The notes under the pieces were generated by a model that saw only the letters and a list, made by a program, of their open reading frames with translations, was not told the DNA's origin and ran no database searches. 64,000 nt of DNA from Chitinophaga deserti (lineage in GTDB: Bacteria; Bacteroidota; Bacteroidia; Chitinophagales; Chitinophagaceae), in contig NZ_QFFK01000002.1 of NCBI RefSeq assembly GCF_003149455.1, forward strand, positions 248,001-312,000. The letters are read 5' to 3'. This document shows, in pieces, positions 13,001 to 20,746 of this stretch (position 1 is the stretch's first letter; the number at the start of each line of letters is the position of its first letter). The position numbers and the translations under genes were made by a program.

Positions 13001-16000
13001 GCTCCCCAATATAGGTGCCGTTGTTCGTAAAATTGTGGCTGACATTATAATCCGCAACTGCAGTAATGGTTCCGGTAATCAGTACATCATAGAAAGTGGT
13101 AGTGGTGCTTCCGGTAATTGCACCATCGGTACTCGTTGAAGTGAGCGTGAAGTTGGAAGTGCCACCATTCAGCGTTCCGTTACTTTCCACATCTTCGCCC
13201 ACAGTAAAAGTGTACGACCCGGCGTTGAACACGCCCGTGCTGCTGATGAGGAAGCTGCCGTTCATCGTCCAGTTTGCATTAGGCGTAACACCGGAAGAGT
13301 TGGTGATTGTTACATTATTCAAGGCAGCCGGTGCCCCGGTTACCGAAATGGCACCTGTGCCTCCAAACACCAGGTTCCCGTTACTGGAAAATGAAGTGCC
13401 CGTCAGCTGTATGGTGCCGGGTGCAGCCGGTAAGAAGTTGATAGTGCCGTTGCTGGTAACGGTACCGTTATTTGTGAAGGTGCCGTAAATATTATGTGTG
13501 CCGTTTCCGCTGTTGAAAGTAGCGCCGCTGCTGATGTTAAATGCCACCATCACGTTCCATCCCACACTGGCGGTTACACCTGCAGTATTATTGATATTGA
13601 GCGTAGCATAAGTGGGACTGCTGGTGGAATTAAGTACCGGCGCCACATTACCGTTAAAGTTCACAATACCGCTGGAATTAGATACAACGGCATTAATGAA
13701 ACGAATCGTTTGTAACTGAAGTCCGGTAAAGGTAGTAGTGCCATTACTTGTGAGCGACCCGCTGTTGGTAAGGTCTCCGTTAACCGTAGCTACTCCCGCT
13801 CCCGCATCAAACGAACCGGTGGAGGTAATATTCAGTAATCCGTTGTACGTACAGTTACTACCGTCTACGGCATAACTGCCATAAACGGTTATCCTGTTGA
13901 AGGTGGTGCTGCCGGTAATGGTTTTGGATGTACCATTCAGGGTAAGCGTGCTGCTCCCTGGAGTGTAGGTGCCGCTGTTGATCCAGTTCCCGTATAGATT
14001 AACGGTATGTACATCTCCACTGAAAGTGCTGCCGTTATTGATGGTAATATTGCCGTTAACGGTTGCACTGGTCTGAAGTGTTTTAGCTGCGCCGCCCCCG
14101 TTACTGAATTCCAGATTACCATAAGTAATAGCTCCCGGCACGGCCTGCGCTACCGTTCCGTTAAACTGTACGGTGCTGGAAGTATTCAGGCTGTAGGAAG
14201 AAAATAATGACGGGAAGTTAGCGCTTCCGCCAACAGTAAGCAGGGTACCTGCTCCCATCTGCATGGAGCCGCCTGTGGCGGTTCTGTTAGCAGTAAAAGT
14301 ACCCAGCGCCAGGGTACCGGTGGAAAGTGTAAGGTTACCGGTCAGGGTGATGTTACCCGTCAGCGATGCCGCACCGGAACTTTTATTGACAACGAAATGA
14401 TTGAAAGGTGAGGCAGAAACATTCTGCGCTGCTGAACCGGATAATGATACCGTGCCCGAGCCGGGGGAGAAGGTGCCGGCGTTGCTCCAGTTACCTGTAA
14501 CACCTATTGTGGAAGAGCCGCCAAGTAATGTAGCACCTGAAGCAATCGCCACATTCACTGCGCTGAGGTTAAAACCTTCCAGCGAAAACTGTCCGCCATT
14601 CACCGTCAGGTCTCCGGTCATAACAGATGCTCCTCCCAGTAAGCCGGTACCGCCTGTTTTCTGAAAGGTGAGATGGTTGTAATTGACGCCTGCCACATTC
14701 TGCGTACCACTGCCACTATAAACTACGGTGCCGCTTCCTCCAGTAAAGGTACCTCCTGTATAAATGTAATTCCCCCCTACAGTCAGCGTACCTGTGCCTG
14801 AAAAAATAAGGGAAGCATTGCCCCGCTGCTGCACATTCCCCGATACGCTTACACTGCCGCTGCCTATATTCAGATTAATAGACCTGTTATTGGTTCCTTC
14901 AGACATGAGGAAATCGCCATTCACCGTTATACTCTGATTTCCTGCGTTGATAGTATGCTGAGCATCTGCCGCCCAAGAGCCTGAAATGTTGCCACTCGTG
15001 GTGAGGGAACCGCCGCTCAGGGTGAGCGTTGCAGCTTTTACACTGGCAAAGTTGAGCCCTTTGATGGATACGGCTGTACTGATTACTGGCTGATTGAGGA
15101 AAGTGGAATCGCCAATGATCACGATATCGTTGACGCCGGGCGGGCGTGTTGGTGTTCCTGATAAGACAGACCAGTTGGCCAACGTGTTCCAGTCGCTGCT
15201 GATCTTGCCGTTCCACCGCACGATATTGGCAGTAGATGATAATGTCCACCGTCCGTTGATCGCTGTTAATGCACCTGCCGACACCCAGTTATCCGTTGTA
15301 CTGTTCCCCGATTTACCCTGTGAAGCCCAGCTTCCACCTGAGTTCAGCCATACATTCATAGTACTTTCCGTATTTCCGTTCAGCTCATCATCCTCATAAT
15401 GGAATTTCATGGATGCAAGTGCTAAATTCAATACGCCGGTAGAAGAAACCGTATACTCTCTGTTAATACTCGCGCCACCGGGAAAATCCGTTACCGGTCC
15501 TTTTTTGACAGTAACCGTTACAGACGTAAGTAATGTGGAAAGGGTAATGGTAAGTGTATTGTTCGGACTTTCAAATTCATACACACCTCCAATCAGTGTA
15601 AACCCGTGTTGCCTTGTTATAGTACCCATAATGATACCCGGGCCGGTGCGTGTGGTTGTGATAATGATTGCGTTACTCCCCGTATTAATCCATCCCGCAT
15701 TCATATTTACTGTGGAAACGGTAGTATTGTTAAGCAGGTTAACGGGCGTAGTGCTGCTTGCCTTGGCAAGGGTCAGATTAGCGAAAGTATTTGTACCGCT
15801 GATATTGGAGGGCAGCGATCCTGCGAAAGTAATGGTCCCGGTTCCTGCAGTAAAAGTACCTGCCGTGGCCCAGTTACCATACACCGTGTGCGTTGAGCTT
15901 CCGGCACTGAAAGTTCCCCCGGCAGCAATATTCATATCGCCATTTACAGTGATAGCCCCGGCTGCGGTTTTGGTAGCACTCCCGCCGATAGTGAGGTGAT

Positions 16001-17999
16001 GATAGGCACCTGCCCTTACGGATTGAGCGCCCGTTCCGTTATAAATAACCGTATTGGGAATATTGGATGTAACATCGAAAGTGCCGGCAGTAACCGTAAA
16101 CACACCGGCAATGCCCAGCACAGCATTGGCCCCCATGGTAAGAGAAGTTCCGTTGACGGTTACATTAAAAAGATTCGCGGTTCCCCTTACGCTGCTGGTA
16201 GCGGTAAAGGTGGCAGTATTGGCCGTGGCGGTGAAACTACCGCCAACATCCAGTGCGTTATTGATGGTAAAATTACTGGCTGTAGAAATAGTGCCCGTTG
16301 GCTGTAATGTTCCAAACACAGCAGTGCCACTTCCTGAAATACTTTTAGACGTTCCGCTCATTATCACCGTACCGCCCGTGCCTGTAAAAGTGCCGGTAAC
16401 CGTCATATTACCATTGACTTTGATTGTTGTGCCCATTGTGGTGGAGGCACCTGAGGCAATAACGAGGTTGTCAAAAACAATATCCGGTCCGGAGATGGAT
16501 TTAGCGGCTCCGGTCATCGTGAAAGTACCGCCGGTTGCATGTGTAAATGCTCCGGGTTCCACATCTGCAAGATCGCCCGCAACATTAATAGCCGCATCTG
16601 CGGTAGCGGTAATATTACTGGCTGCAAAAGTAAGGTTGAAGTAATTATGTGTGCCTGTACCGCTGATGATGCCCCCGCCACCTGCCATGCGTATGGTACT
16701 CGTTGCTCCCGTATAGGTTCCCAGCACGGCGAAGTTCCCGGCGATGTTATGCACAAAACTTCCCCCATTGAATGTTGTGCTGTTACCGATGCTTACGCTC
16801 CCGTTCACCGTTATTGCAGAGGCAGCAGTAAAAGATACCGAAGTGGCAGTACCGACAGTACTGGTAAGATTCCCCTCCACCCTGAAAGCGGTTCCCGGCA
16901 GTGTTTTCACCGCTGCTCCTGTATTACCCGTCAGTAAAAGGTTGCCATATGTTTGGGACGACACCGTTTGCGTGCCGCCATAATACTCCACCGTGCTTGA
17001 CAAACGAAGGTCTACACCTGCAAAATTCCCAGGGAAGTTGGAGGCCGACATACGCAGGGTAGCCCCATTAAAAACCAGCACCGCGCCTCCCGCAACAGTG
17101 GTACCCCGGTTTGCGGTGAAGCCCGCCAGGTCTAAGGCTCCTGATTCCACTTCAATCCTGCCGGTAGCAGTTGTGGTGGCATTCATGGCATTGAGGTTAC
17201 CAGCCAGAGATTTGATGAACCCTGCTCCCGAAACGCGCAGGGTGGAATAGGTAAGGTTATTACGGACTGTCTGGTTCTTTGTGGTTGCACTATATACTAC
17301 CACAGATCCTGCGGAGAGAGATACCGTTCCCGTATTGGCATAATTCGCTGCGTAAGTGGCCGCAGTTACATGTAAAACGCCCGTTGCGGCCACGGTTAAA
17401 GTACCCGTTCCGGAAACCACCGGTGGCGTGGCATTTTCTGCTGGTATCAGTGTACCGCTGACGGTAAGGTTCACGCTCGTTGAAAAATTCGACTGCATGG
17501 TAACGATACTGCCCGCGTTTACGCTCACTCTCCTGAAAGCGGTAACAGTAGTACCGCTGATTGTTTGATTTGCTCCCGCAAAGTTGACCCTTGAAGTGGT
17601 TGTAGTACCGGTATATGCGCCGCTGTTGGCCCAGTCCCCTTTTACCGTTACGGTAACGCCCCGGTGAGAAATGGAGCCGCCCGCATTAAGGGTGAGGTTA
17701 CCGGATATTGTGAGTGCTTTGGAAATGGTGAGTACCGGAGAGCCGGTGGCGCTGATCGTCAGGTTTTTGGTGGCTGCGGAGGTTGAAATAGTAGGCTGAA
17801 AACTGCCAGTAAAGCTCCCGTCACCGATCACAGCATCTACTGTGGCGGATGGTACCCCGTTTGTCCAGTTAGACGCCGTGCTCCAGCTGGTGCTTGTAGT
17901 TCCTTTCCAGCTGGTGGTTTGCGCGCGCAGAGCGCCTGTACCTAAAAGGCAACAGGCCAGCGCCAGTTGTATCCATCGGCTATAACAAACGGTTTTCAT
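10020..17999 (-). CDS. Giant repetitive surface adhesin with T9SS type A sorting domain
   Basis: A 2659-residue protein, the largest gene in the window. The signal peptide ends at LRAQTTS. Three modules with the pattern W-x-S-xx-NW occur: SWSTASNWTNG near the start, SSDWNTLANWS about residue 950 and STNWYTNGNWSTG about residue 2070. Between them lie dozens of Thr/Ser/Gly/Asn-rich beta-helix repeats around GNxT and GTxxL. A longer unit ending STVEYxGxxQxVxxxxYGNL occurs at least three times. About residues 2200-2560 form the C-terminal region common in T9SS cargo (FHLVGNPYPSPIDW). The last ~75 residues (VSGITGQLLFRKEL to VIIQK) are a type A sorting domain. The product should be exported by the T9SS and cell-surface bound, acting in adhesion or biofilm matrix. 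No enzyme domain is seen. Confidence 0.85.
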   Translation of the reverse strand: MKTVCYSRWIQLALACCLLGTGALRAQTTSWKGTTSTSWSTASNWTNGVPSATVDAVIGDGSFTGSFQPTISTSAATKNLTISATGSPVLTISKALTISGNLTLNAGGSISHRGVTVTVKGDWANSGAYTGTTTTSRVNFAGANQTISGTTVTAFRRVSVNAGSIVTMQSNFSTSVNLTVSGTLIPAENATPPVVSGTGTLTVAATGVLHVTAATYAANYANTGTVSLSAGSVVVYSATTKNQTVRNNLTYSTLRVSGAGFIKSLAGNLNAMNATTTATGRIEVESGALDLAGFTANRGTTVAGGAVLVFNGATLRMSASNFPGNFAGVDLRLSSTVEYYGGTQTVSSQTYGNLLLTGNTGAAVKTLPGTAFRVEGNLTSTVGTATSVSFTAASAITVNGSVSIGNSTTFNGGSFVHNIAGNFAVLGTYTGATSTIRMAGGGGIISGTGTHNYFNLTFAASNITATADAAINVAGDLADVEPGAFTHATGGTFTMTGAAKSISGPDIVFDNLVIASGASTTMGTTIKVNGNMTVTGTFTGTGGTVIMSGTSKSISGSGTAVFGTLQPTGTISTASNFTINNALDVGGSFTATANTATFTATSSVRGTANLFNVTVNGTSLTMGANAVLGIAGVFTVTAGTFDVTSNIPNTVIYNGTGAQSVRAGAYHHLTIGGSATKTAAGAITVNGDMNIAAGGTFSAGSSTHTVYGNWATAGTFTAGTGTITFAGSLPSNISGTNTFANLTLAKASSTTPVNLLNNTTVSTVNMNAGWINTGSNAIIITTTRTGPGIIMGTITRQHGFTLIGGVYEFESPNNTLTITLSTLLTSVTVTVKKGPVTDFPGGASINREYTVSSTGVLNLALASMKFHYEDDELNGNTESTMNVWLNSGGSWASQGKSGNSTTDNWVSAGALTAINGRWTLSSTANIVRWNGKISSDWNTLANWSVLSGTPTRPPGVNDIVIIGDSTFLNQPVISTAVSIKGLNFASVKAATLTLSGGSLTTSGNISGSWAADAQHTINAGNQSITVNGDFLMSEGTNNRSINLNIGSGSVSVSGNVQQRGNASLIFSGTGTLTVGGNYIYTGGTFTGGSGTVVYSGSGTQNVAGVNYNHLTFQKTGGTGLLGGASVMTGDLTVNGGQFSLEGFNLSAVNVAIASGATLLGGSSTIGVTGNWSNAGTFSPGSGTVSLSGSAAQNVSASPFNHFVVNKSSGAASLTGNITLTGNLTLSTGTLALGTFTANRTATGGSMQMGAGTLLTVGGSANFPSLFSSYSLNTSSTVQFNGTVAQAVPGAITYGNLEFSNGGGAAKTLQTSATVNGNITINNGSTFSGDVHTVNLYGNWINSGTYTPGSSTLTLNGTSKTITGSTTFNRITVYGSYAVDGSNCTYNGLLNITSTGSFDAGAGVATVNGDLTNSGSLTSNGTTTFTGLQLQTIRFINAVVSNSSGIVNFNGNVAPVLNSTSSPTYATLNINNTAGVTASVGWNVMVAFNISSGATFNSGNGTHNIYGTFTNNGTVTSNGTINFLPAAPGTIQLTGTSFSSNGNLVFGGTGAISVTGAPAALNNVTITNSSGVTPNANWTMNGSFLISSTGVFNAGSYTFTVGEDVESNGTLNGGTSNFTLTSTSTDGAITGSTTTTFYDVLITGTITAVADYNVSHNFTNNGTYIGEPGVLTMTGALAGAIGSGTLSSFNLDYLTIRKSSGIAVTLTKPITSVTALQIESGIFDIGANAITEDAGLLSIEDNARLIIRGNNTLPVFTDYHLDTLSTVEYAGATQTVSTATPYGNLVISAAGDKTAASILKVINNFTLTNGNFIPGAFADSIGGNWTMTGGTFTNTGNTMVFYGSGEQQLSSTGAFNNFTVKKPSGFVNLVTDLTVNGTLNFIQRNIRTSDFTVILPATGAVTNAAQGTGWVFGRLRKQVATGTGVVRSFEVGDSLIYAPASLTFASVSTAGSVTARTIGTDISGLSLSGMDAAKSVNRYWAFENGGTVFTNTSATLNWNATDLDAGVVTANLKGVNVVGATRTLPPVTSVTATSISLSGITELGMLAVAELIAAINWTGNLSTNWYTNGNWSTGVVPVQTSNVVIPTGRPNYPDVTTGTALTNDLTIQSGATVIVTTGLLKVSGVLANSGTFTVSNGSLELNGTTAQTIPASVFAGNEIRNLTINNPAGVTLGGTLLVNGILKATTGTLAAGNFLTLGSTAVRTALIDGAGGGQVTGTVTMQRYLPSGFGYKYFASPFQSATVNELADEVNLAATFPELYSYDENKTTSGWTAYTTTSNPLTSMRGYAANLGVSTSPVTADMSGTVTNAPVSLTLLNNNRVYTKGFHLVGNPYPSPIDWDAVTGWTRTNIDNAVYYFNAGTADRYVGTYSSYINGISSDGVANGIVPSMQGFFIHVSDGAYPVTGTLTATNAVRVNDLAPVFHRRPPPVEPLFRFSAGFADDGFPQDPAVLYFDDHATKGYDEEMDALKMRNTDARVPNLIMEGPGGRELSICAWPNRTELTDTLPLRIVAERAGMLTFRTEALERMPASRRIYLYDSSARRTTEMIMGAQYRTDVSAGDHRNRFFLVFGPRNGTGGGDDNLPGEFGAWSNGGQLYGSFAHVEGDRCTVTVSGITGQLLFRKELSGSGRHSLGSGYSAGMYIVTFHAGHQKETRKVIIQK

Positions 18000-18026
18000 G
18001 CATATGGTGTTGTACCCTTCAGGATT

Positions 18027-18878
18027 TTACGGGCGTAGCGTTAGTGCCGCCCAGGCCAGTGGGGTCTCGGATTTTTCGGGTGCTGTCATATAGGTCACTT
18101 CCAGCCTGCCCATCCTGTAATCGGGGCCTGCCGCCAGTGGTATCATGAGTTTTCTCTGTGTGGTGGGCGTGTAAACTGCCACGCCTTTAATTTCCGCCAC
18201 CTGTGTTCGCTTGCCCTGCGGCGTTAAATAATCTACCCGCACATCGCCGTATACAGAAATGTTCCCTTTCCTTTTGAAGGTAACCTGCAACTGTTTCGCG
18301 GCGGGTGTTCCGGCCATCTGTAAACTGTCCAGGCTCACTTCCACATGCTGTTCTCCCGTACGGATGATGACAGGGATGGAAATACCGAAAACCGGTGTAA
18401 GCCGGATGGAAATACCCCCTTCGGAAGAATCCTTTTTACTGCCCTGGTCGCCCAGGGCTGCGGCAACCGGCTCTGCCCGCAGGTAAAGATGAGACCGGTA
18501 TTCGCCGCTTTCCAGATCGCCGGTATTATATACCTGGAGCTTCACCAGCTGGGCCTCATTGGGCGGCAGCACCACGCTTCTGGGGAAAAAGCGTACAAAC
18601 GGACTGGCAAAGCGCTGCCCGATTTCTGCTTCGGTTATCTGCTCAAACGATCCGTTTTCATGCATTTTGATCTCTATAAATGAAATGATATATCTGGCAG
18701 TATCGGAGCCGGTATTGGCGAGGTTGAGTTCATGCATTTTCTTTTTCCCGTCAAAAACCACGCGCATGGGGGTAATAAGCAAATTACCCTGGGCTTTAAG
18801 GGGAAGGGCTTTCAAACATCCCCCGGAAAGGAGAACTACTGTAATGATTTGGGTAATTAATCGGAGCTTGGAAGGCAT
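18027..18878 (-). CDS. PapD-like periplasmic pilus-assembly chaperone
   Basis: A 283-residue exported protein with an N-terminal hydrophobic signal. The mature N-terminus shows the chaperone immunoglobulin fold: LLITPMRVVFDGKKKMHELNLANTGSDTARYII, followed by FVRFFPRSVVLPPNEAQLVKLQV, the equivalent of the 'P-x-x-x-x-L-P-P-x-x-x-Q-x-x-R/K' segment that precedes the donor strand of PapD/FimC proteins. The second domain (about residues 165-283) is a further beta-sandwich. It is longer than classical chaperones because of an acidic/serine linker (DQGSKKDSSEGG). It lies between the first DUF4402 gene (97 bp) and the giant adhesin (27 bp). Role inferred: donor-strand chaperone for the DUF4402 subunits in the periplasm. 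Confidence 0.78.
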   Translation of the reverse strand: MPSKLRLITQIITVVLLSGGCLKALPLKAQGNLLITPMRVVFDGKKKMHELNLANTGSDTARYIISFIEIKMHENGSFEQITEAEIGQRFASPFVRFFPRSVVLPPNEAQLVKLQVYNTGDLESGEYRSHLYLRAEPVAAALGDQGSKKDSSEGGISIRLTPVFGISIPVIIRTGEQHVEVSLDSLQMAGTPAAKQLQVTFKRKGNISVYGDVRVDYLTPQGKRTQVAEIKGVAVYTPTTQRKLMIPLAAGPDYRMGRLEVTYMTAPEKSETPLAWAALTLRP

Positions 18879-18975
18879 GGGTCATCACATTTGGGAAAAA
18901 ATAAGTCCGGGCCGCAACTACAGCAGCAAAAGCAATCGTAAAAACCTCCCGGACGGAAAGGGTCCTGACTCGGAT

Positions 18976-19500
18976 TTAGTTATAGTTCACCGTTACGGTA
19001 AACGGAACTGTAGTGGCATAATCACCCGCAGGCTGCCCGGCAGCAACATTTAGCGTACCTCCTACATTTAATGTTTGCTCTCCATTGGTGTCGAGCGTAC
19101 CATTGAGGGAAGGGGTACTGGTGAAAGCAGTTACTGTCATGTTTGGAGCACCTGTCAGTACCAGGTTCACGGCTGTAGACGGCAGGGTAATGGAGTAGGC
19201 ATAGCCGGCCACCCCTTCTACCAGAAAAGAAGCAGCAGTTACCGTACCTGTTGTGTTAGGCAGGGTTACGCCGCCCGACGGTGTTCTCACACCAGCAGGT
19301 GTCATTACTACCGTACCGGGAACGGTGGCACTAACTGCTACATTCCCGAATTCCAGGTCCGTGTTCTTGGTAATTGTGATCGGTGTCACGATGGTTGCCG
19401 TGGCATTAGCGGTTGCCGAAGCGGATGCCTGTGCCTTGCTCTGGAGAGAAAATCCTACCAGTAATGTTGAAAAGGTCAATAAGAGGGTCGCGTTTTTCAT
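18976..19500 (-). CDS. DUF4402-family fimbrial-subunit-like protein (first copy)
   Basis: A 174-residue secreted protein and first gene of the surface operon. I chose the ATG at 19500 because it gives a clean signal peptide (MKNATLLLTFSTLLVGFSLQSKAQ); the ATG at 19566 adds 22 residues that cover the promoter. The mature protein starts ASASATANATATIVTPI, then LEFGNVAVSATVPGTVVMTP, and ends AGDYATTVPFTVTVNYN, all hallmarks of DUF4402 proteins, which look like spore-coat-U/archaic pilins. The alternating Thr/Ala N-terminal strand resembles a donor-strand extension. It is a likely polymerising or capping pilin of the putative chaperone-usher system. Confidence 0.8.
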   Translation of the reverse strand: MKNATLLLTFSTLLVGFSLQSKAQASASATANATATIVTPITITKNTDLEFGNVAVSATVPGTVVMTPAGVRTPSGGVTLPNTTGTVTAASFLVEGVAGYAYSITLPSTAVNLVLTGAPNMTVTAFTSTPSLNGTLDTNGEQTLNVGGTLNVAAGQPAGDYATTVPFTVTVNYN

Positions 19501-19524
19501 ATGCCCGTTTTTCGTGTGGTGAAT

Positions 19525-19558
19525 CAAAGGTATGAGTGAGTTACACCCCAAAGGGGTG
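19525..19558 (-). promoter_or_regulatory. Promoter of the surface operon with overlapping palindrome
   Basis: On the minus strand TACCTTTG (19532 to 19525) is an exact TAnnTTTG -7 box 24 bases upstream of the ATG at 19500. A TTTG lies 16 bp further upstream (19552 to 19549), slightly close for a -33 box. That TTTG sits inside a perfect inverted repeat, CACCCC-AAA-GGGGTG (19544-19558), which could be an operator. Confidence 0.55.
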
Positions 19559-19747
19559 ACAGCCACAGGGGGAAACTTATTGCTTAGAAGACGGTTCAGA
19601 TACGGTTACAACATTCATTAACATTTCAGCCCTCCGATATGTTCACGAATGAAGGCTGAAAATGAGACTTTTGGCAGGCTCATACGCTGTTGTGCCAGCA
19701 GCCATACTTGCAATAGGCAGGAGGGGAGGAATTAACAACAATAGAAA

Positions 19748-20125
19748 TTAATCAAAAATGCCCCGCTCAAAGCGCATTTTACCCAGAAATACCTGGGCAA
19801 TGGCGGCGGCTTTTACTTTAGCGGTAGATATCCGGGGGCCGCTGAATAATTCATCAGCAGTAGCCGTCCAGAGTTCCATCCAGCGGTCGAAATGGGGCTT
19901 ATCTACCGGCAGCGTGCGGTGCTTGGCATAAGGTGCTCCGAAATATTCCTTTTCTCCCAGCAGCTGTAATCCCCAGAATTTATACATGGTTTCCAGGTGG
20001 GCGGGCCAGGCCTGCGGCGCTATGCGCTCATTGAAAACAGGCCCCAGCAACTCATCCTCACGGATTTTGTCGTAAAAGGTATTAACCAGCAGCCGGATAT
20101 CTTCACTGTGTCTGATGTCGTGCAT
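19748..20125 (-). CDS. Group III truncated haemoglobin
   Basis: A 125-residue single-domain globin. Features of group III truncated haemoglobins are visible: the N-terminal helix LVNTFYDKIREDELLGPVFN, the proximal region FGAPYAKHRTLP (His expected to ligate haem) and PHFDRWMELW with a conserved Trp at the G helix. These small cytoplasmic globins bind O2 or NO and are tied to microaerobic growth or nitrosative stress. It is a short gene with no clear operon partner; the downstream neighbour on the minus strand is the end of the surface operon's leader. The identification is firm at family level; the physiological role is not shown. Confidence 0.88.
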   Translation of the reverse strand: MHDIRHSEDIRLLVNTFYDKIREDELLGPVFNERIAPQAWPAHLETMYKFWGLQLLGEKEYFGAPYAKHRTLPVDKPHFDRWMELWTATADELFSGPRISTAKVKAAAIAQVFLGKMRFERGIFD

Positions 20126-20169
20126 GGTACAAAGATCGTACGCTATAAGGAATTAAATGATGACGACGG

Positions 20170-20667
20170 TCAATCCCGCTTACGGATAAACCCGATCTCG
20201 TCGCGGGCATCATCTTCCCACTGTATCATTTCTTCGAGGAACTTCCCGATAAACCGGTCTACGGATTCAACCGTCAGCTCTTCCGGCTCCAGGGTATCAA
20301 GCGTTTCATTCCGGGGCTTTTCTTCCGACATCCCGTCGATAAATGGGAAGCTGATCCAAACAACAATTTGCCCGTTGCGGGTTTGGGAGAACGACAGGAA
20401 CCCGCCGATCTTCATTTTCTGTACCACACTGAAAGGCGATTGCTCCACAATGCCACTGGGTTCGTGGTCGAAAAGGAGGTATACTGCCTCGAGGCCCTGC
20501 ATCATTTCATTGGCTCCTGCCTTCCAGTTTAGGGGGTGGCGGGCAATCACTTCATTGAGATGCTGAATGAGGAATGGCTTAGCCTGCTGCTGCCAGGCCG
20601 TACGGCGCTCTTTTACTTTCAGGAGTACACTGGCGTATTGCTCGGTGAGTTTTTTAATGGGTTCCAT
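20170..20667 (-). CDS. Uncharacterised cytoplasmic protein
   Basis: A 165-residue soluble, acidic protein with no signal peptide or membrane segment. It opens with a helical stretch (LTEQYASVLLKVKERRTAWQ), has a central beta region (MKIGGFLSFSQTRNGQIVVWISF) and an acidic C-terminus ending in a helical segment (VDRFIGKFLEEMIQWEDDARDE). I do not recognise the family. It is transcribed in the same direction as the kdn genes but is separated from them by a strong terminator (20680-20720), so it has its own or a weak upstream promoter. Coding is supported by length, start context and codon use like its neighbours. Confidence 0.7.
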   Translation of the reverse strand: MEPIKKLTEQYASVLLKVKERRTAWQQQAKPFLIQHLNEVIARHPLNWKAGANEMMQGLEAVYLLFDHEPSGIVEQSPFSVVQKMKIGGFLSFSQTRNGQIVVWISFPFIDGMSEEKPRNETLDTLEPEELTVESVDRFIGKFLEEMIQWEDDARDEIGFIRKRD

Positions 20668-20679
20668 GCATCAGGGTTT

Positions 20680-20720
20680 TAAAAAAAGAGGCTGCATCGC
20701 CGGAGCGTCCTGCAGCCTCT
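20680..20720 (-). terminator. Rho-independent terminator after kdnB
   Basis: A 10-bp perfect stem (AGAGGCTGCA at 20687-20696 pairing with TGCAGCCTCT at 20711-20720) is followed on the minus strand by a run of seven T. It ends the kdnA-kdsB-kdnB transcript. Confidence 0.85.
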
Positions 20721-20746
20721 CTGGTATATTTTTCCTTCCGGAAGAA

